A stretch of 62,855 nucleotides of DNA from Sulfoacidibacillus thermotolerans (GTDB lineage: Bacteria; Bacillota; Bacilli; Alicyclobacillales; SLC66): NCBI RefSeq assembly GCF_003144315.1, contig NZ_MPDK01000001.1, positions 1 to 62,855 of the forward strand, given 5' to 3'. Below, in pieces: positions 47,267 to 55,572 of this stretch. The first letter of the stretch is position 1; each line of letters begins with the position of its first letter. The notes beneath the pieces were generated by a model. That model was given only the letters and a program-made list of their open reading frames with translations, searched no databases and had not been told where the DNA came from. The translations under genes were made by a program, and so were the position numbers.

Positions 47267-48469
47267 TCAAATCATTTCTATATCTAAATCGAGAAAGAGA
47301 TATTGATGCTGATTTAGTGGACATGAATAGGTGCGAATTCTCCGATTACTATGGAGATCTCCGTACTCCGCAGAAAGAATGCCGATTTGATATTTTTTCA
47401 TCGTGACAATATTGGAGATAAAATGAGAGCGCCACATCCAGTTTTGACCGACATGGTCGAATTCCAATAACCAAGTATGGTCTATTTGGCGAGTACAATT
47501 GGCGGAAACCTGATCACCATTTTCTTTGCAAACATACATGCGGAAACAGATTGGATGAATTTGCGATGACAAATACAGTAAGAATCGATTCACTTCTTCC
47601 CAAGATCCCTGCCAATCGCGCAGAGATGTGTTTACACATGCAGCTAATTCAGACTCAATTCGATATAAGTCATGTCGTGCGATATAACTTTGTTCAAAGT
47701 ATCGCTTTGTCAAAGTAGCCAACTGCATCGTAAAGGCCGACTCAGCAAGAAAGTCGGGAATTGCTTGTGAAAAATAAAACCCTTGTAGATAGCGCGCTCC
47801 AGCTTGTAATGCTAGATAAATATCCTGTTCTGACTCAATTCCTTCTAACAGTAAGGAAGCTCCAATATGTTCAGCGACAGAAGAGAATGACTTTAAAAGT
47901 TGACTATGTCTTTTGGACACTTGACTTTTGCGGATTATATTTAAATCTACTTTGAGAATATCTGGTTCAATTTGTGCAATGCGCTCGAAATTACTAAATC
48001 CACTCCCAAGATCGTCAATTGCAATCATACAGCCTAGTGAGCGATATACATGCATGATCTCGCGAAGTATGGCGAGATCTCCTGTAAATTGTTCTTCTGT
48101 GATTTCAATGACGACAAGGTGAGGGTCAATTCCAGAGTCGTTCAGTAGTTTGAGAGTTGGCAGTTCAGAAAGTTTAGAATGATATCGATAAATCCAAGAA
48201 GGTTTTAAATTAATAAACAACTTTTCGGATCCACCACTTTGTGCGCGATGTTGTAAGGCGAGAGTGCGCAATTGGCGATCGAGTTCTAATTTTTCTTGTT
48301 CTTTGACGATCGTAGAATGAAAGAGCGGACCCAGACTTTCAATCCCATTTGCAGTGATTCTTCTTCCGAGTGATTCATACCCATAAATGAGACGCGTTTG
48401 CAGTGACACAATTGGCTGATAAAAGGGGAGTATCACTTCTTGAGTTGTGCTCCTTTTACATTCGCTCAT
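47267..48469 (-). CDS. EAL-domain c-di-GMP phosphodiesterase (YkuI-like)
   Basis: A 400-residue protein with an N-terminal EAL domain (about 12-250) and a C-terminal PAS-like domain (about 260-400) in the arrangement of YkuI. Catalytic residues are retained: Glu32 (in YESLGR, where Ser replaces the Ala of EAL), Asn87, Glu122, Asp152 and Asp153 (IDDLGSG), Lys173, Glu209 and Gln229. It is therefore probably an active phosphodiesterase rather than a degenerate sensor. GGGGG is 6 nt before the ATG at 48469. It is divergent from the cobalamin-controlled transporter. Confidence 0.9.
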   Translation of the reverse strand: MSECKRSTTQEVILPFYQPIVSLQTRLIYGYESLGRRITANGIESLGPLFHSTIVKEQEKLELDRQLRTLALQHRAQSGGSEKLFINLKPSWIYRYHSKLSELPTLKLLNDSGIDPHLVVIEITEEQFTGDLAILREIMHVYRSLGCMIAIDDLGSGFSNFERIAQIEPDILKVDLNIIRKSQVSKRHSQLLKSFSSVAEHIGASLLLEGIESEQDIYLALQAGARYLQGFYFSQAIPDFLAESAFTMQLATLTKRYFEQSYIARHDLYRIESELAACVNTSLRDWQGSWEEVNRFLLYLSSQIHPICFRMYVCKENGDQVSANCTRQIDHTWLLEFDHVGQNWMWRSHFISNIVTMKKYQIGILSAEYGDLHSNRRIRTYSCPLNQHQYLFLDLDIEMI

Positions 48470-48738
48470 TCTAATCCCCCACAATGCTGTAAAACAGTGT
48501 TGTATACACAATAACCTAAACTTTCTTCATCGTCGTCGAGGGACCTGGCGAATTGAATCAAAATGCGCTCGTTGCAGCCAATCGTTCGCACTTGTTAATT
48601 TACATAACATAGTAGAATAAATATAAGGAATTTTATGTTTTACCTCTATTTTTGTCAATAAAGATAACACATCATGCGTGCCTGTAGCAACTCGCTTCTC
48701 TCGTAACCACGAAACATAAAATTCGTTTCCCTGATTGA
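48470..48738. other. Intergenic region between EAL gene and cobalamin promoter
   Basis: About 270 bases without a convincing gene or recognised RNA. It is A/T-rich and should contain the promoter for the minus-strand EAL gene, but I could not identify a clear one. Confidence 0.4.
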
Positions 48739-48768
48739 TTGACAGGATGCGGATCAGACAACTATAAT
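48739..48768 (+). promoter_or_regulatory. Consensus sigma-A promoter of the cobalamin leader
   Basis: TTGACA (48739-48744), 18-nt spacer, TATAAT (48763-48768), both hexamers perfect matches. Transcription starts near 48775 and enters the riboswitch. Confidence 0.88.
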
Positions 48769-48812
48769 CCTGTTACACCAGCATTCGTTTATATGCTAAC
48801 TTCACATCATGC

Positions 48813-48975
48813 AACAACTAGGTGCCCATTTTAGGGATAACAGGGAATCGGGTGAAAATCCCGAACGGTCCCGCCACTGTAACTGAGGAGTATCCTTTCA
48901 CGATGTCACTCGAATTTTCGGGGAAGACGAAAGGATGCGATGACGCAGAAGTCAGGAGACCTACCTAGATTGTTT
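48813..48975 (+). promoter_or_regulatory. Cobalamin (B12) riboswitch
   Basis: Conserved elements in order: AACTAGGTGCCC, GGGAATCGGGTGAAAATCCCGAAC, GGTCCCGCCACTGTAAC (the B12 core), and the 3' block GAAGTCAGGAGACCTACCTAG. A terminator hairpin follows at 49059. Bound cobalamin should shut off the downstream nickel/cobalt transporter, tying cobalt import to B12 need. Confidence 0.93.
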
Positions 48976-49058
48976 CACCTATACCTTCGAGGAAAGGGGC
49001 GGTGTACAGATCAATTCAGCGATTGAGAAGACTTACGCTGTCTATAATCTCGTACCCA

Positions 49059-49095
49059 AGTTCCGATGGATCTCGTCGGAACTTTTTGATTTTCA
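49059..49095 (+). terminator. Riboswitch-controlled terminator
   Basis: AAGTTCCGA (49059-49067) pairs with TCGGAACTT (49077-49085), followed by TTTGATTTT, 70 nt before the transporter start. Confidence 0.82.
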
Positions 49096-49162
49096 GCTAA
49101 ATATCTCAGACGATCTTTGACTGTATCTTTACCCATACTGCCATGTAAGGAGAGCAAAAAAA

Positions 49163-50179
49163 ATGAGGAATCGGGGAATTTTTAAATATGGGACAGGAGT
49201 CTTTGCATTACACGTTTTGGGGATTATTTTATTGGGTATCTCTGTATCACATCATCCTGCTTTATTAGGGATGGCGCTTTTGGCTTACACCTTTGGTCTT
49301 CGTCATGCGTTTGACGTAGATCATATTGCGTTTATTGATAATACCGTACGAAAATTTCTTGAACAGAAAAAAAACCCATCGGGAATCGGATTTTATTTCT
49401 CTTTAGGACACTCTACCGTTGTTGTGATCATGTCCATCTTGACTGCAATAGCCGTTCACTGGATGCAGCAAAAGTTACCTCAATTACAGAATATCGGAGG
49501 TATTTTGGGGACGCTCATTTCAGGTGTGTTTTTACTGTTACTAGGTTTTGTGAATTTATTTATCTGGCTAAAATTGTACACCTTATTTTTACAAATGAAA
49601 CATAGGCAACATCAAGAACAAGAGTTGGATGAATTGCTAAACTCTCGGGGTCTCATCGCCAAATTCGTTAGACCTCTCATGCGCTTCATCACGAAAGACT
49701 GGCACGCGTATCCAATTGGATTTTTATTTGGACTTGGATTTGACACAGCAAGTGAAGTAGCTTTACTTGCCATCTCAGCGACTGCAGCGAGAAGTGCATT
49801 GCCTTTGACTGGGGTTTTAGCTTTACCGATCTTCTTTGCATCTGGAATGAGTTTAATGGACACAGCAGACGGCATGTTTATGACAACAGCTTATGGATGG
49901 GCTTTTTCAACTCCACTTCGTAAAATTTATTACAATCTCTCCGTCACAGGTCTCGGTGTTCTCGCAGCTTCTCTGATTGGAGTTATCGAGTTAGCACAAG
50001 TTCTCAGTAGTGAATTTAATTTTCATAATCGATTTTGGATATGGCTGCAGCAGTTAGATTTTGGAACATTAGGTTATCTCTTAGTCGCTCTATTTCTACT
50101 TGTTTGGAGCATCTCTTTTGGATCATGGAAACTTCTTGAAATTGAGGAACGGTGGAATCCACAGAGCTATTCTGAATAA
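49163..50179 (+). CDS. Nickel/cobalt transporter (NiCoT, HoxN/NixA family)
   Basis: A 338-residue integral membrane protein of about eight transmembrane segments. The NiCoT signature RHAFDVDHI lies at 47-55, with LGFDTASEVALL and the second site GMSLMDTADGMFM further on. Family members import Ni(II) or Co(II) with high affinity. The upstream cobalamin riboswitch argues that cobalt for B12 is the main cargo here. AAGGAG lies 10 nt before the ATG. A small gene follows 76 nt later. Confidence 0.92.
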   Translation: MRNRGIFKYGTGVFALHVLGIILLGISVSHHPALLGMALLAYTFGLRHAFDVDHIAFIDNTVRKFLEQKKNPSGIGFYFSLGHSTVVVIMSILTAIAVHWMQQKLPQLQNIGGILGTLISGVFLLLLGFVNLFIWLKLYTLFLQMKHRQHQEQELDELLNSRGLIAKFVRPLMRFITKDWHAYPIGFLFGLGFDTASEVALLAISATAARSALPLTGVLALPIFFASGMSLMDTADGMFMTTAYGWAFSTPLRKIYYNLSVTGLGVLAASLIGVIELAQVLSSEFNFHNRFWIWLQQLDFGTLGYLLVALFLLVWSISFGSWKLLEIEERWNPQSYSE

Positions 50180-50255
50180 CCTTGACGAGCGTGCTTGCAA
50201 ATGAGAAATTATAAATAGCTCCAGTTATTTAAAATCTTGAAAGGAGCGATTCTTC

Positions 50256-50438
50256 ATGAGTTTGAGTATGTTTCCCTCGTTTGCCCCACGATTGGTACAT
50301 AGAAATATTGAACAGTGGGTTGCACAACTTAATCAACAAGCAGAAGTTCGCCTGCAACAAAAAATGCAACAAGAAGCACAAGCCATGCAACAGCTGATCA
50401 AGTCTTTTCAACCTTCGGACAGCTGGATGAAAGGATAA
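50256..50438 (+). CDS. Small Gln-rich protein, 60 aa
   Basis: Starts MSLSMFPSFAPRLVHRNIEQ and continues as a Gln/Ala/Met-rich helix (QQKMQQEAQAMQQL), possibly coiled-coil, with no membrane segment. AAAGGAG lies 9 nt before the ATG and a strong terminator follows at 50444, so the gene is clearly defined. It is 76 nt after the transporter. Not recognised. Confidence 0.7.
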   Translation: MSLSMFPSFAPRLVHRNIEQWVAQLNQQAEVRLQQKMQQEAQAMQQLIKSFQPSDSWMKG

Positions 50439-50443
50439 AACTA

Positions 50444-50481
50444 AGGGGCCAACTCGACAAAGAGCCGTTGGCCCCCCTTTC
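50444..50481 (+). terminator. Terminator after the 60-aa gene
   Basis: AGGGGCCAAC (50444-50453) pairs with GTTGGCCCCC (50467-50476), followed by CTTTCTTG. It lies 24 nt before the convergent nitroreductase stop. Confidence 0.82.
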
Positions 50482-50504
50482 TTGTAAACGTGTTTAGAAC
50501 CAGT

Positions 50505-51104
50505 TTATTTAAATACGCGTATACGATGTTCTAATGATGTAAATTCTTTTTCTGCAGGCGATGCTACAGGTGTACCAAAGGGCATCTGAGCCACAAGTTG
50601 CCAACTTTCAGAAAGATTCCACGTGTCCTTTACTTTTTTATCAATTAAAGGATTGTAATGTTGTAAGCTGGCACCCAACCCTTCACTCTCTAGGGCTGTC
50701 CAAATGACAAATTGATGCATCGCACTGGTATGTTGTGACCATACAGGAAAGCGATCTTGATACAATGCAAAATTCCTTTGCAACTCCTCAATCACAGATT
50801 GATCTTCAAAGAAAAGCACAGTGCCATATGCATTTTTGAATCCATCCATCCGCTGTTGTGTTTGTTCAAATTGATCAGATGGTACGATCGTTTTTAAAAT
50901 GTCTGTGGTAAGCTCCCAAAGCCGCTCATGTTGTTCTAAAAGAAGCACAACTATGCGAGTGCTTTGTGAATTAAAGGCAGATGGCGTATATTTAACCGCA
51001 TCAGTGACAAGCTGTAAAATTCGCTCATCTGAAATGGGAGATGCTTTACTTAATGCATACATGGATCTTCTTTCACGTACTGCTGTTAAAAAATCTTTTC
51101 CCAA
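50505..51104 (-). CDS. Nitroreductase-family protein
   Basis: A 199-residue FMN-dependent reductase of the nitroreductase superfamily, close to the YdgI/HBN1-like branch. The N-terminal VRERRSMYALSKASPIS, SAFNSQSTRIVVL (FMN-phosphate contact) and GLGASLQHYNPLI are characteristic. Substrates are not predictable. The TTG at 51104 has GGGGGAG at 6 nt; the ATG at 51119 in the same frame has no ribosome site, so TTG is preferred. Downstream of the Gfo/Idh/MocA gene on the same strand. Confidence 0.85.
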   Translation of the reverse strand: MGKDFLTAVRERRSMYALSKASPISDERILQLVTDAVKYTPSAFNSQSTRIVVLLLEQHERLWELTTDILKTIVPSDQFEQTQQRMDGFKNAYGTVLFFEDQSVIEELQRNFALYQDRFPVWSQHTSAMHQFVIWTALESEGLGASLQHYNPLIDKKVKDTWNLSESWQLVAQMPFGTPVASPAEKEFTSLEHRIRVFK

Positions 51105-51178
51105 ATGTAACTCCCCCATATAACTAAACTTGTTTCTTTTGCATATTTTAAATCACTCGCTTTAAAAAAACAAGTTGT

Positions 51179-52165
51179 TTATATTTTATTCTTCCGACCT
51201 GCAGCTTTATAGAGTGCGTCGATAATTTCTAAGTTTTGAATGGAGTCATGGAGCGTAATGCGTGGAGTTTGTTTGAGCCACACACATTCCGCAAAATGCT
51301 CGACTTGACGTGTGTACATATTTACTTCAGAAGAAAGCGTCTCACGAGTTTCTCCGCTCTCATCGCGAATGAGTAATGTCGGTGTCCCTTTATCTGGACG
51401 AAAGGGGAAAAGGACTTGCACAGAACCTTTGGATCCTACAATTTCAACAAACTGTCGTTCTACTGCTGCAAATGAGCAATCAAAATGAGCGAGCATGCCA
51501 TTTGCAAATCGCAAATTCCCAACAAGCGATTCATCGACCATTCCATCTGCTCTGAATTGGGCTGCAGCTTGCACTTGTGTAACTGGCTCACCTTTTGCTA
51601 CATTGCGGGCGACATGAACACAGTAACACCCAACATCATAAAGAGCACCACCACCCATCAGCGGATCCCAACGTATATCGGCTGTATTTTTTAGTGTAAA
51701 TGAGAAACTCGCGTTTACTATTTTCAAATCCCCAATTCTATTTTCAGCGAGCAATTGTTCGATTCGATCCCATTGGGGATGAAATGGATACATGAATGCC
51801 TCCATAAAAACAACCCCATTTTCTTGACAGACTGTGGCCATTTCGCGCATTTCTGCCGCATTTAAGGCAGCTGGTTTTTCACATAACACATGTTTACCAG
51901 CACGTGCAGCCTGTAATGTCCAGTAAGCGTGCATTCCATTTGGCAAAGGAATGTACACAGCGTCGATATCAGGATCGGCCAATAGTTGTTCATAGCTGTC
52001 ATAACTGTGTAAAATTCTATTTCGTTTTGCATACTCTTGAGCCTTGTCACGATTTCGACTAGCTACTCCTACCACTCGTGCGTTACTCGCTGCATGCAAA
52101 GCTGGAATTAACTGCGTTTCAGCAATGTGCGCAGTACCTAAAATACCCCAATTCAACATATCCAA
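51179..52165 (-). CDS. Gfo/Idh/MocA-family oxidoreductase
   Basis: A 328-residue NAD(P)-dependent oxidoreductase acting on sugars or inositols in this family. N-terminal Rossmann fold GILGTAHIAETQLIPAL, then VYIPLPNGMHAYWTLQAARAGKHVLCEKPAAL with the catalytic EKP lysine, and a C-terminal alpha/beta domain with MGGGALYDVGCYCVHVAR. It starts at a TTG (52165) with GGGGTG 7 nt upstream, or at an ATG two codons later. It is divergent from a GntR regulator, which may control it. Confidence 0.88.
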   Translation of the reverse strand: MDMLNWGILGTAHIAETQLIPALHAASNARVVGVASRNRDKAQEYAKRNRILHSYDSYEQLLADPDIDAVYIPLPNGMHAYWTLQAARAGKHVLCEKPAALNAAEMREMATVCQENGVVFMEAFMYPFHPQWDRIEQLLAENRIGDLKIVNASFSFTLKNTADIRWDPLMGGGALYDVGCYCVHVARNVAKGEPVTQVQAAAQFRADGMVDESLVGNLRFANGMLAHFDCSFAAVERQFVEIVGSKGSVQVLFPFRPDKGTPTLLIRDESGETRETLSSEVNMYTRQVEHFAECVWLKQTPRITLHDSIQNLEIIDALYKAAGRKNKI

Positions 52166-52222
52166 CTTACTTCACCCCTTATTTTACTGAAAGAGCGCAA
52201 ACATCTAGAATTACTTACTTAA

Positions 52223-52245
52223 AGTATAACACACCCCGTATACCA
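52223..52245 (-). promoter_or_regulatory. Candidate promoter and operator of the oxidoreductase
   Basis: On the minus strand an extended -10 box TGTTATACT (TATACT at 52228-52223) lies 58 nt before the start. The half-palindrome TGGTATACGG at 52245-52236 overlaps the upstream side and could be a GntR operator (imperfect TGGTATACCA). Confidence 0.35.
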
Positions 52246-52290
52246 ATTTATAACAAACAAGGAGGTTGGTTTTCTGATCGGTCCGTTACA

Positions 52291-52320
52291 TTGACTTTAG
52301 AATCGTTGATAAGACATACT
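52291..52320 (+). promoter_or_regulatory. Candidate sigma-A promoter of the GntR gene
   Basis: TTGACT (52291-52296) and CATACT (52315-52320) with an 18-nt spacer, 31 nt before the start codon. Confidence 0.5.
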
Positions 52321-52351
52321 GAATTCATTCGAGAACGTTGAGGTGACAAGA

Positions 52352-53065
52352 TTGGATCGGCTCTTTTCAAACATTCGCAGTGAACGCCTCTATGAAAAAA
52401 TTGTCACACAAATTCGCGCATTAATTGAAGAAGGCAAGTTAAAACCTGGAGATAAGTTACCAGGAGAACGAGAATTGTCTACTACCCTTGGCTGTAGTCG
52501 TACTTCTCTACGCGAAGCATTTCGCGTTCTTGAAGCAGAAGGATTGATCATCTCAAAATCGGGTGGTGGGCGTTTTGTTCAACAAATTGAACAAAGTATC
52601 AAATATGAATATCACAAGCCAACAGTTGATTTATTAGAAAAATCTGCAATCCTGTATTTTTTAGAAGCGCGGGAAATATTAGAACCACGCATCGCTGAAC
52701 TCGCCGTGCATCGTGCAACTGCAGCAGATCTTGAAAAAATCGAAAAAGCGCTCGGTGAAGTAGAAAAGTCATTTGTGTATTCCGATCAGAAAATATCCTC
52801 TGACATGAACTTTCATGTAGCGGTTGCCGAGGCGACTCATAACTTTGTGTTTGTTTCGATCATCGAAAGTAATTTGCATATGATTCGGCAAATTCGTAAG
52901 CAGACACTCACAGATCTCGAACGCTATCAACAATCATTAGAAGAACACAAGCAGATTTTGCTTGCAATCCAAAATCGAGATGTGCAGCTAGCGATGACAG
53001 CGACAACAATGCACTTACAAAATCTTAGGAAAAATATAGAAAAAAGTTTGCGTGACAACAAATAG
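52352..53065 (+). CDS. GntR-family regulator, FadR/FCD subfamily
   Basis: A 237-residue transcription factor. The winged helix covers about residues 10-75 (KPGDKLPGERELSTTLGCSRTSLREAFRVLEAEGLI), and a helical FCD ligand-binding domain follows, with DMNFHVAVAEATHN and EEHKQILLAIQNRD, whose Asp and His residues usually hold a metal and a carboxylate effector. The TTG at 52352 has GAGGTG at 6 nt; a GTG at 52343 overlaps that site. Its divergent neighbour, the Gfo/Idh/MocA gene, is a plausible target. Confidence 0.88.
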   Translation: MDRLFSNIRSERLYEKIVTQIRALIEEGKLKPGDKLPGERELSTTLGCSRTSLREAFRVLEAEGLIISKSGGGRFVQQIEQSIKYEYHKPTVDLLEKSAILYFLEAREILEPRIAELAVHRATAADLEKIEKALGEVEKSFVYSDQKISSDMNFHVAVAEATHNFVFVSIIESNLHMIRQIRKQTLTDLERYQQSLEEHKQILLAIQNRDVQLAMTATTMHLQNLRKNIEKSLRDNK

Positions 53066-53380
53066 CGATTCTAAGAAGTTATGTATATAGAGTTTTTCCC
53101 CAATGACTCACTCAAATCAAACATCTTCGGGATGGGGAAGTAACCATCCCGTTTCCGCGTGCGTAGTATCCACTGCGTGTCATCCAATTCCTAGAAAAAT
53201 GATCTCTTTGGACTTGTTGATCATAGTCCGTTTATACAATAAAACGCCTATGGAAAATAGTTGCTTTTGCTCAAGTCACTCATACTAATCAAGATTATAA
53301 TTTAGCTATAAGAAATTGATTGATTCATGTAAGGATGTTTCTGTTTACTAATTACCGCACAATAAGGAGGTAATTTACAA
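53066..53380 (+). other. Intergenic region before the Tad operon
   Basis: No gene or known riboswitch. After the terminator-like hairpin at 53128-53151 the sequence is A/T-rich and should contain the Tad promoter; TTGGAC (about 53209) and TATACA (about 53234) are a possible but loosely spaced pair, and no GEMM (c-di-GMP) motif is visible. Confidence 0.45.
53128..53155 (+). terminator. Hairpin after the GntR gene
   Basis: CGGGATGG (53128-53135) pairs with CCATCCCG (53144-53151) around an 8-nt loop, followed by TTTCC. A weak T run. Confidence 0.55.
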
Positions 53381-53590
53381 ATGAAAATACATATGGGTAG
53401 AAACGTTCTTATGGGGTGGCCCAGTAAGAAAAAAGGGGGGGACGTTCATCAGATTGCTCGGGAAGAAGGTCAAGCCCTTGTAGAGTATGCACTTATTTTA
53501 GCGTTAGTCGCTGTAGTAGCCATAGTGGTTTTGACAACATTAGGTGGCGATATCAAGACGGAATTTACCAATATAGCTAACCAGCTCTAA
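53381..53590 (+). CDS. flp: Flp-type pilin
   Basis: A 69-residue Flp/Fap pilin. A 30-residue basic leader ends in EEG, followed by the prepilin signature: cleavage after Gly30 gives QALVEYALILALVAVVAIVV, with Glu35 at mature +5 and Tyr36 at +6, both required in Flp pilins. The mature subunit would be 39 residues. The prepilin peptidase (TadV/CpaA) is not found in this window. AAGGAGG lies 10 nt before the ATG. First gene of the Tad operon. Confidence 0.92.
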   Translation: MKIHMGRNVLMGWPSKKKGGDVHQIAREEGQALVEYALILALVAVVAIVVLTTLGGDIKTEFTNIANQL

Positions 53591-53659
53591 GAAATAGTAT
53601 CTCGAGAAATTTTGCAATCTAGGAGGTTGATTGAGGATTTGGGTAAAGAAGGTCGCGTG

Positions 53660-54373
53660 ATGACATTTCTTCGAGTAAATCGTTGGCTGATAATAGGTGT
53701 ATTCTTGATCACAATTGCGGCTTTTCTTTCGGTACAGTATATCCACAGTACGGTAAATCAAGCAATAGATAAAAGACATCAGTCAACTTTACAGATCTTC
53801 GTTGCGAATCACGCCATTGCGGCGTATAGCCCTGTGACCGCCGCAATGGTAACGGCAATACGGCTCCCTCCCTCAGCGGTACCGCCTGGTGCCTATACGT
53901 CTGTGACAAACTTAGCGGGAGCCTGGACAACAGAACCCATTGCGGCGGGGATTCCCATAGTATCCAGTGAAGTGTTTTTTCCAAGTACAGCAAATGTACT
54001 GGCGGCTCGCATTAACGCTCATGACATGGCTGTTGACGTTCCACTTACTGCCGACGCAGCAGTGGACGGTCTCATCATGCCTGGAGATCAGATTGCATTA
54101 TTTTTGAATATCACACAAGGCAATCATCGAGTTCTTGAGGACTTTATGAATCACGTGACGGTATTAGCCGTCAATGGGTCGATGGTTCCTGCGAGCAGTT
54201 CGACGGTAGGGAAAAATCTTTCCTTGATTCTTGCACTGTCTCCAACCGAAACGGAAAAACTGCTGTTGGCTACAGAAAGTGGCGGACTTGTCGCAGCTCT
54301 TGAATCGCCAAATACAGTTGCAAAACAGCCATCTCCTTATACAAGTTCAGAGATGGACACTCCGATTCCATAA
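53660..54373 (+). CDS. cpaB: Flp pilus assembly protein CpaB
   Basis: A 237-residue CpaB/RcpC-like protein with one N-terminal transmembrane segment (about 8-26) and an extracytoplasmic SAF-type domain (about 50-110; IFVANHAIAAYSPVTAAMV) followed by the RcpC region (HDMAVDVPLTADAAVDGLIMPGDQI). It is thought to bind peptidoglycan or stabilise the pilus channel. The start is the ATG at 53660 with GAAGG 7 nt upstream. It is 69 nt after flp and followed by a cpaE-like gene. Confidence 0.85.
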   Translation: MTFLRVNRWLIIGVFLITIAAFLSVQYIHSTVNQAIDKRHQSTLQIFVANHAIAAYSPVTAAMVTAIRLPPSAVPPGAYTSVTNLAGAWTTEPIAAGIPIVSSEVFFPSTANVLAARINAHDMAVDVPLTADAAVDGLIMPGDQIALFLNITQGNHRVLEDFMNHVTVLAVNGSMVPASSSTVGKNLSLILALSPTETEKLLLATESGGLVAALESPNTVAKQPSPYTSSEMDTPIP

Positions 54374-54404
54374 AATTTTTAAATGTAAGACAGGTGGTTT
54401 TAAA

Positions 54405-55538
54405 GTGACGAATGTGTGGATCGTTGCAACGAGTCCACTTCGGGAAACTCTGACACAATTGATCGAAAAAATTCCAGGTGTTGTTTTGATGAGTGCAGTT
54501 GAGAATATTCGTGAAGTGTTAGGGATTTGTACAGGTGATCATGCGGATGGCATCCTTGTACTTGAAGACCGGCTTTTAAATGAAAATTCCGGGTTACTGG
54601 ATCGCACAGCGAAAACAAACTGCTCTATCTTTCTCTATGTTAGAGAAGCCAGTATTGAAGCGACACGACGTGCACTCTCAATTCATGCTGTAGATCTCGT
54701 TACATTAGAAACAATATCAAAAAAGTTATTCGCTCTCATGCAGGGACAAGGCGTCGTCGTGGACAAGGAAACGACGAATGCAGTCATCTCAGTATATTCC
54801 CCTAAGGGTGGGGTTGGGAAAAGTACATTGGCTGTAAATCTAGCGTGGTCATTGGCACAACAGTCTCAAAAGCAAAGTGTTCTCATCGATCTTGATTTAC
54901 AATTTGGTGATATAGGCCCCATGATCGCTTCGCGACCAGATCTGACGATCCAAGAATTAGTTGAGTGGAATTCACACACAGAGATTCAGGAAGAGCAGCT
55001 GTTACGCACTTTAACACCTGTTACGGAGGTTCCTCTGGATCTATTACTGGCACCTTTGCAACCACAGTATGCATCCATGATAAAACCTCATCATATTCGT
55101 GAAATTCTCGATTTGCTACGAAAGTCACATAAGTATACGATTTGTGATTTATCCTCCGGATTAACGGATCAGAACTTAACTGCAATGGAAGTCTCTGATG
55201 TCCTTTTACTTGTTGTATCACCAGAAATAATTACATTAAGAACAGTGAAACGTTCCTTAAAAATCTTACAAACCCTTTATCCAGTTTCACCAGAAATTCG
55301 CATTGTGCTCAATCGGGCTGGCAGCGGAATGAACCAAATGCAAATTGAAGATTTTTTGCATCTACCTATCACCTACTTTGTCCCAAGCGGTGGAGCTACG
55401 ATTGCACGACTTGCAAATATAGGGAAACCACTGATGGTTGAACAACCACGTCACCCTGTGGCTAAAGCTCTTTCAGAAATCGCAAGTGACTTGAGTAAGA
55501 AATTTGAGGGAACGCATCTACGAGTTCCAAAATCGTAG
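54405..55538 (+). CDS. cpaE: CpaE/TadZ-like pilus assembly ATPase, copy 1
   Basis: A 377-residue protein with an N-terminal receiver-like domain (about 1-110) that lacks an obvious phosphoacceptor, and a C-terminal ParA/MinD-type ATPase with deviant Walker A KGGVGKST at 134-141, LIDLDLQFGDIG and LRTVKRSLKIL. TadZ proteins place the Tad machine at a defined cell site. AGGTGG lies 7 nt before a GTG start. It is a clear paralogue of the gene at 60114, which differs in residues throughout, and directly precedes cpaF with slight overlap of reading frames but not of the chosen starts. Confidence 0.88.
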   Translation: MTNVWIVATSPLRETLTQLIEKIPGVVLMSAVENIREVLGICTGDHADGILVLEDRLLNENSGLLDRTAKTNCSIFLYVREASIEATRRALSIHAVDLVTLETISKKLFALMQGQGVVVDKETTNAVISVYSPKGGVGKSTLAVNLAWSLAQQSQKQSVLIDLDLQFGDIGPMIASRPDLTIQELVEWNSHTEIQEEQLLRTLTPVTEVPLDLLLAPLQPQYASMIKPHHIREILDLLRKSHKYTICDLSSGLTDQNLTAMEVSDVLLLVVSPEIITLRTVKRSLKILQTLYPVSPEIRIVLNRAGSGMNQMQIEDFLHLPITYFVPSGGATIARLANIGKPLMVEQPRHPVAKALSEIASDLSKKFEGTHLRVPKS

Positions 55539-55572
55539 ATTCATTCACATTGGATCTATACGGAAAGGCAGA

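Noticed and set aside
52078-52341. Plus-strand frame of 87 codons before the GntR gene
   Set aside because: It overlaps the divergent oxidoreductase gene and the promoter region, and has no ribosome site.
53066-53380. c-di-GMP (GEMM) riboswitch before the Tad operon
   Set aside because: The tempting hairpin is a simple terminator-like stem; none of the conserved GEMM blocks are present.
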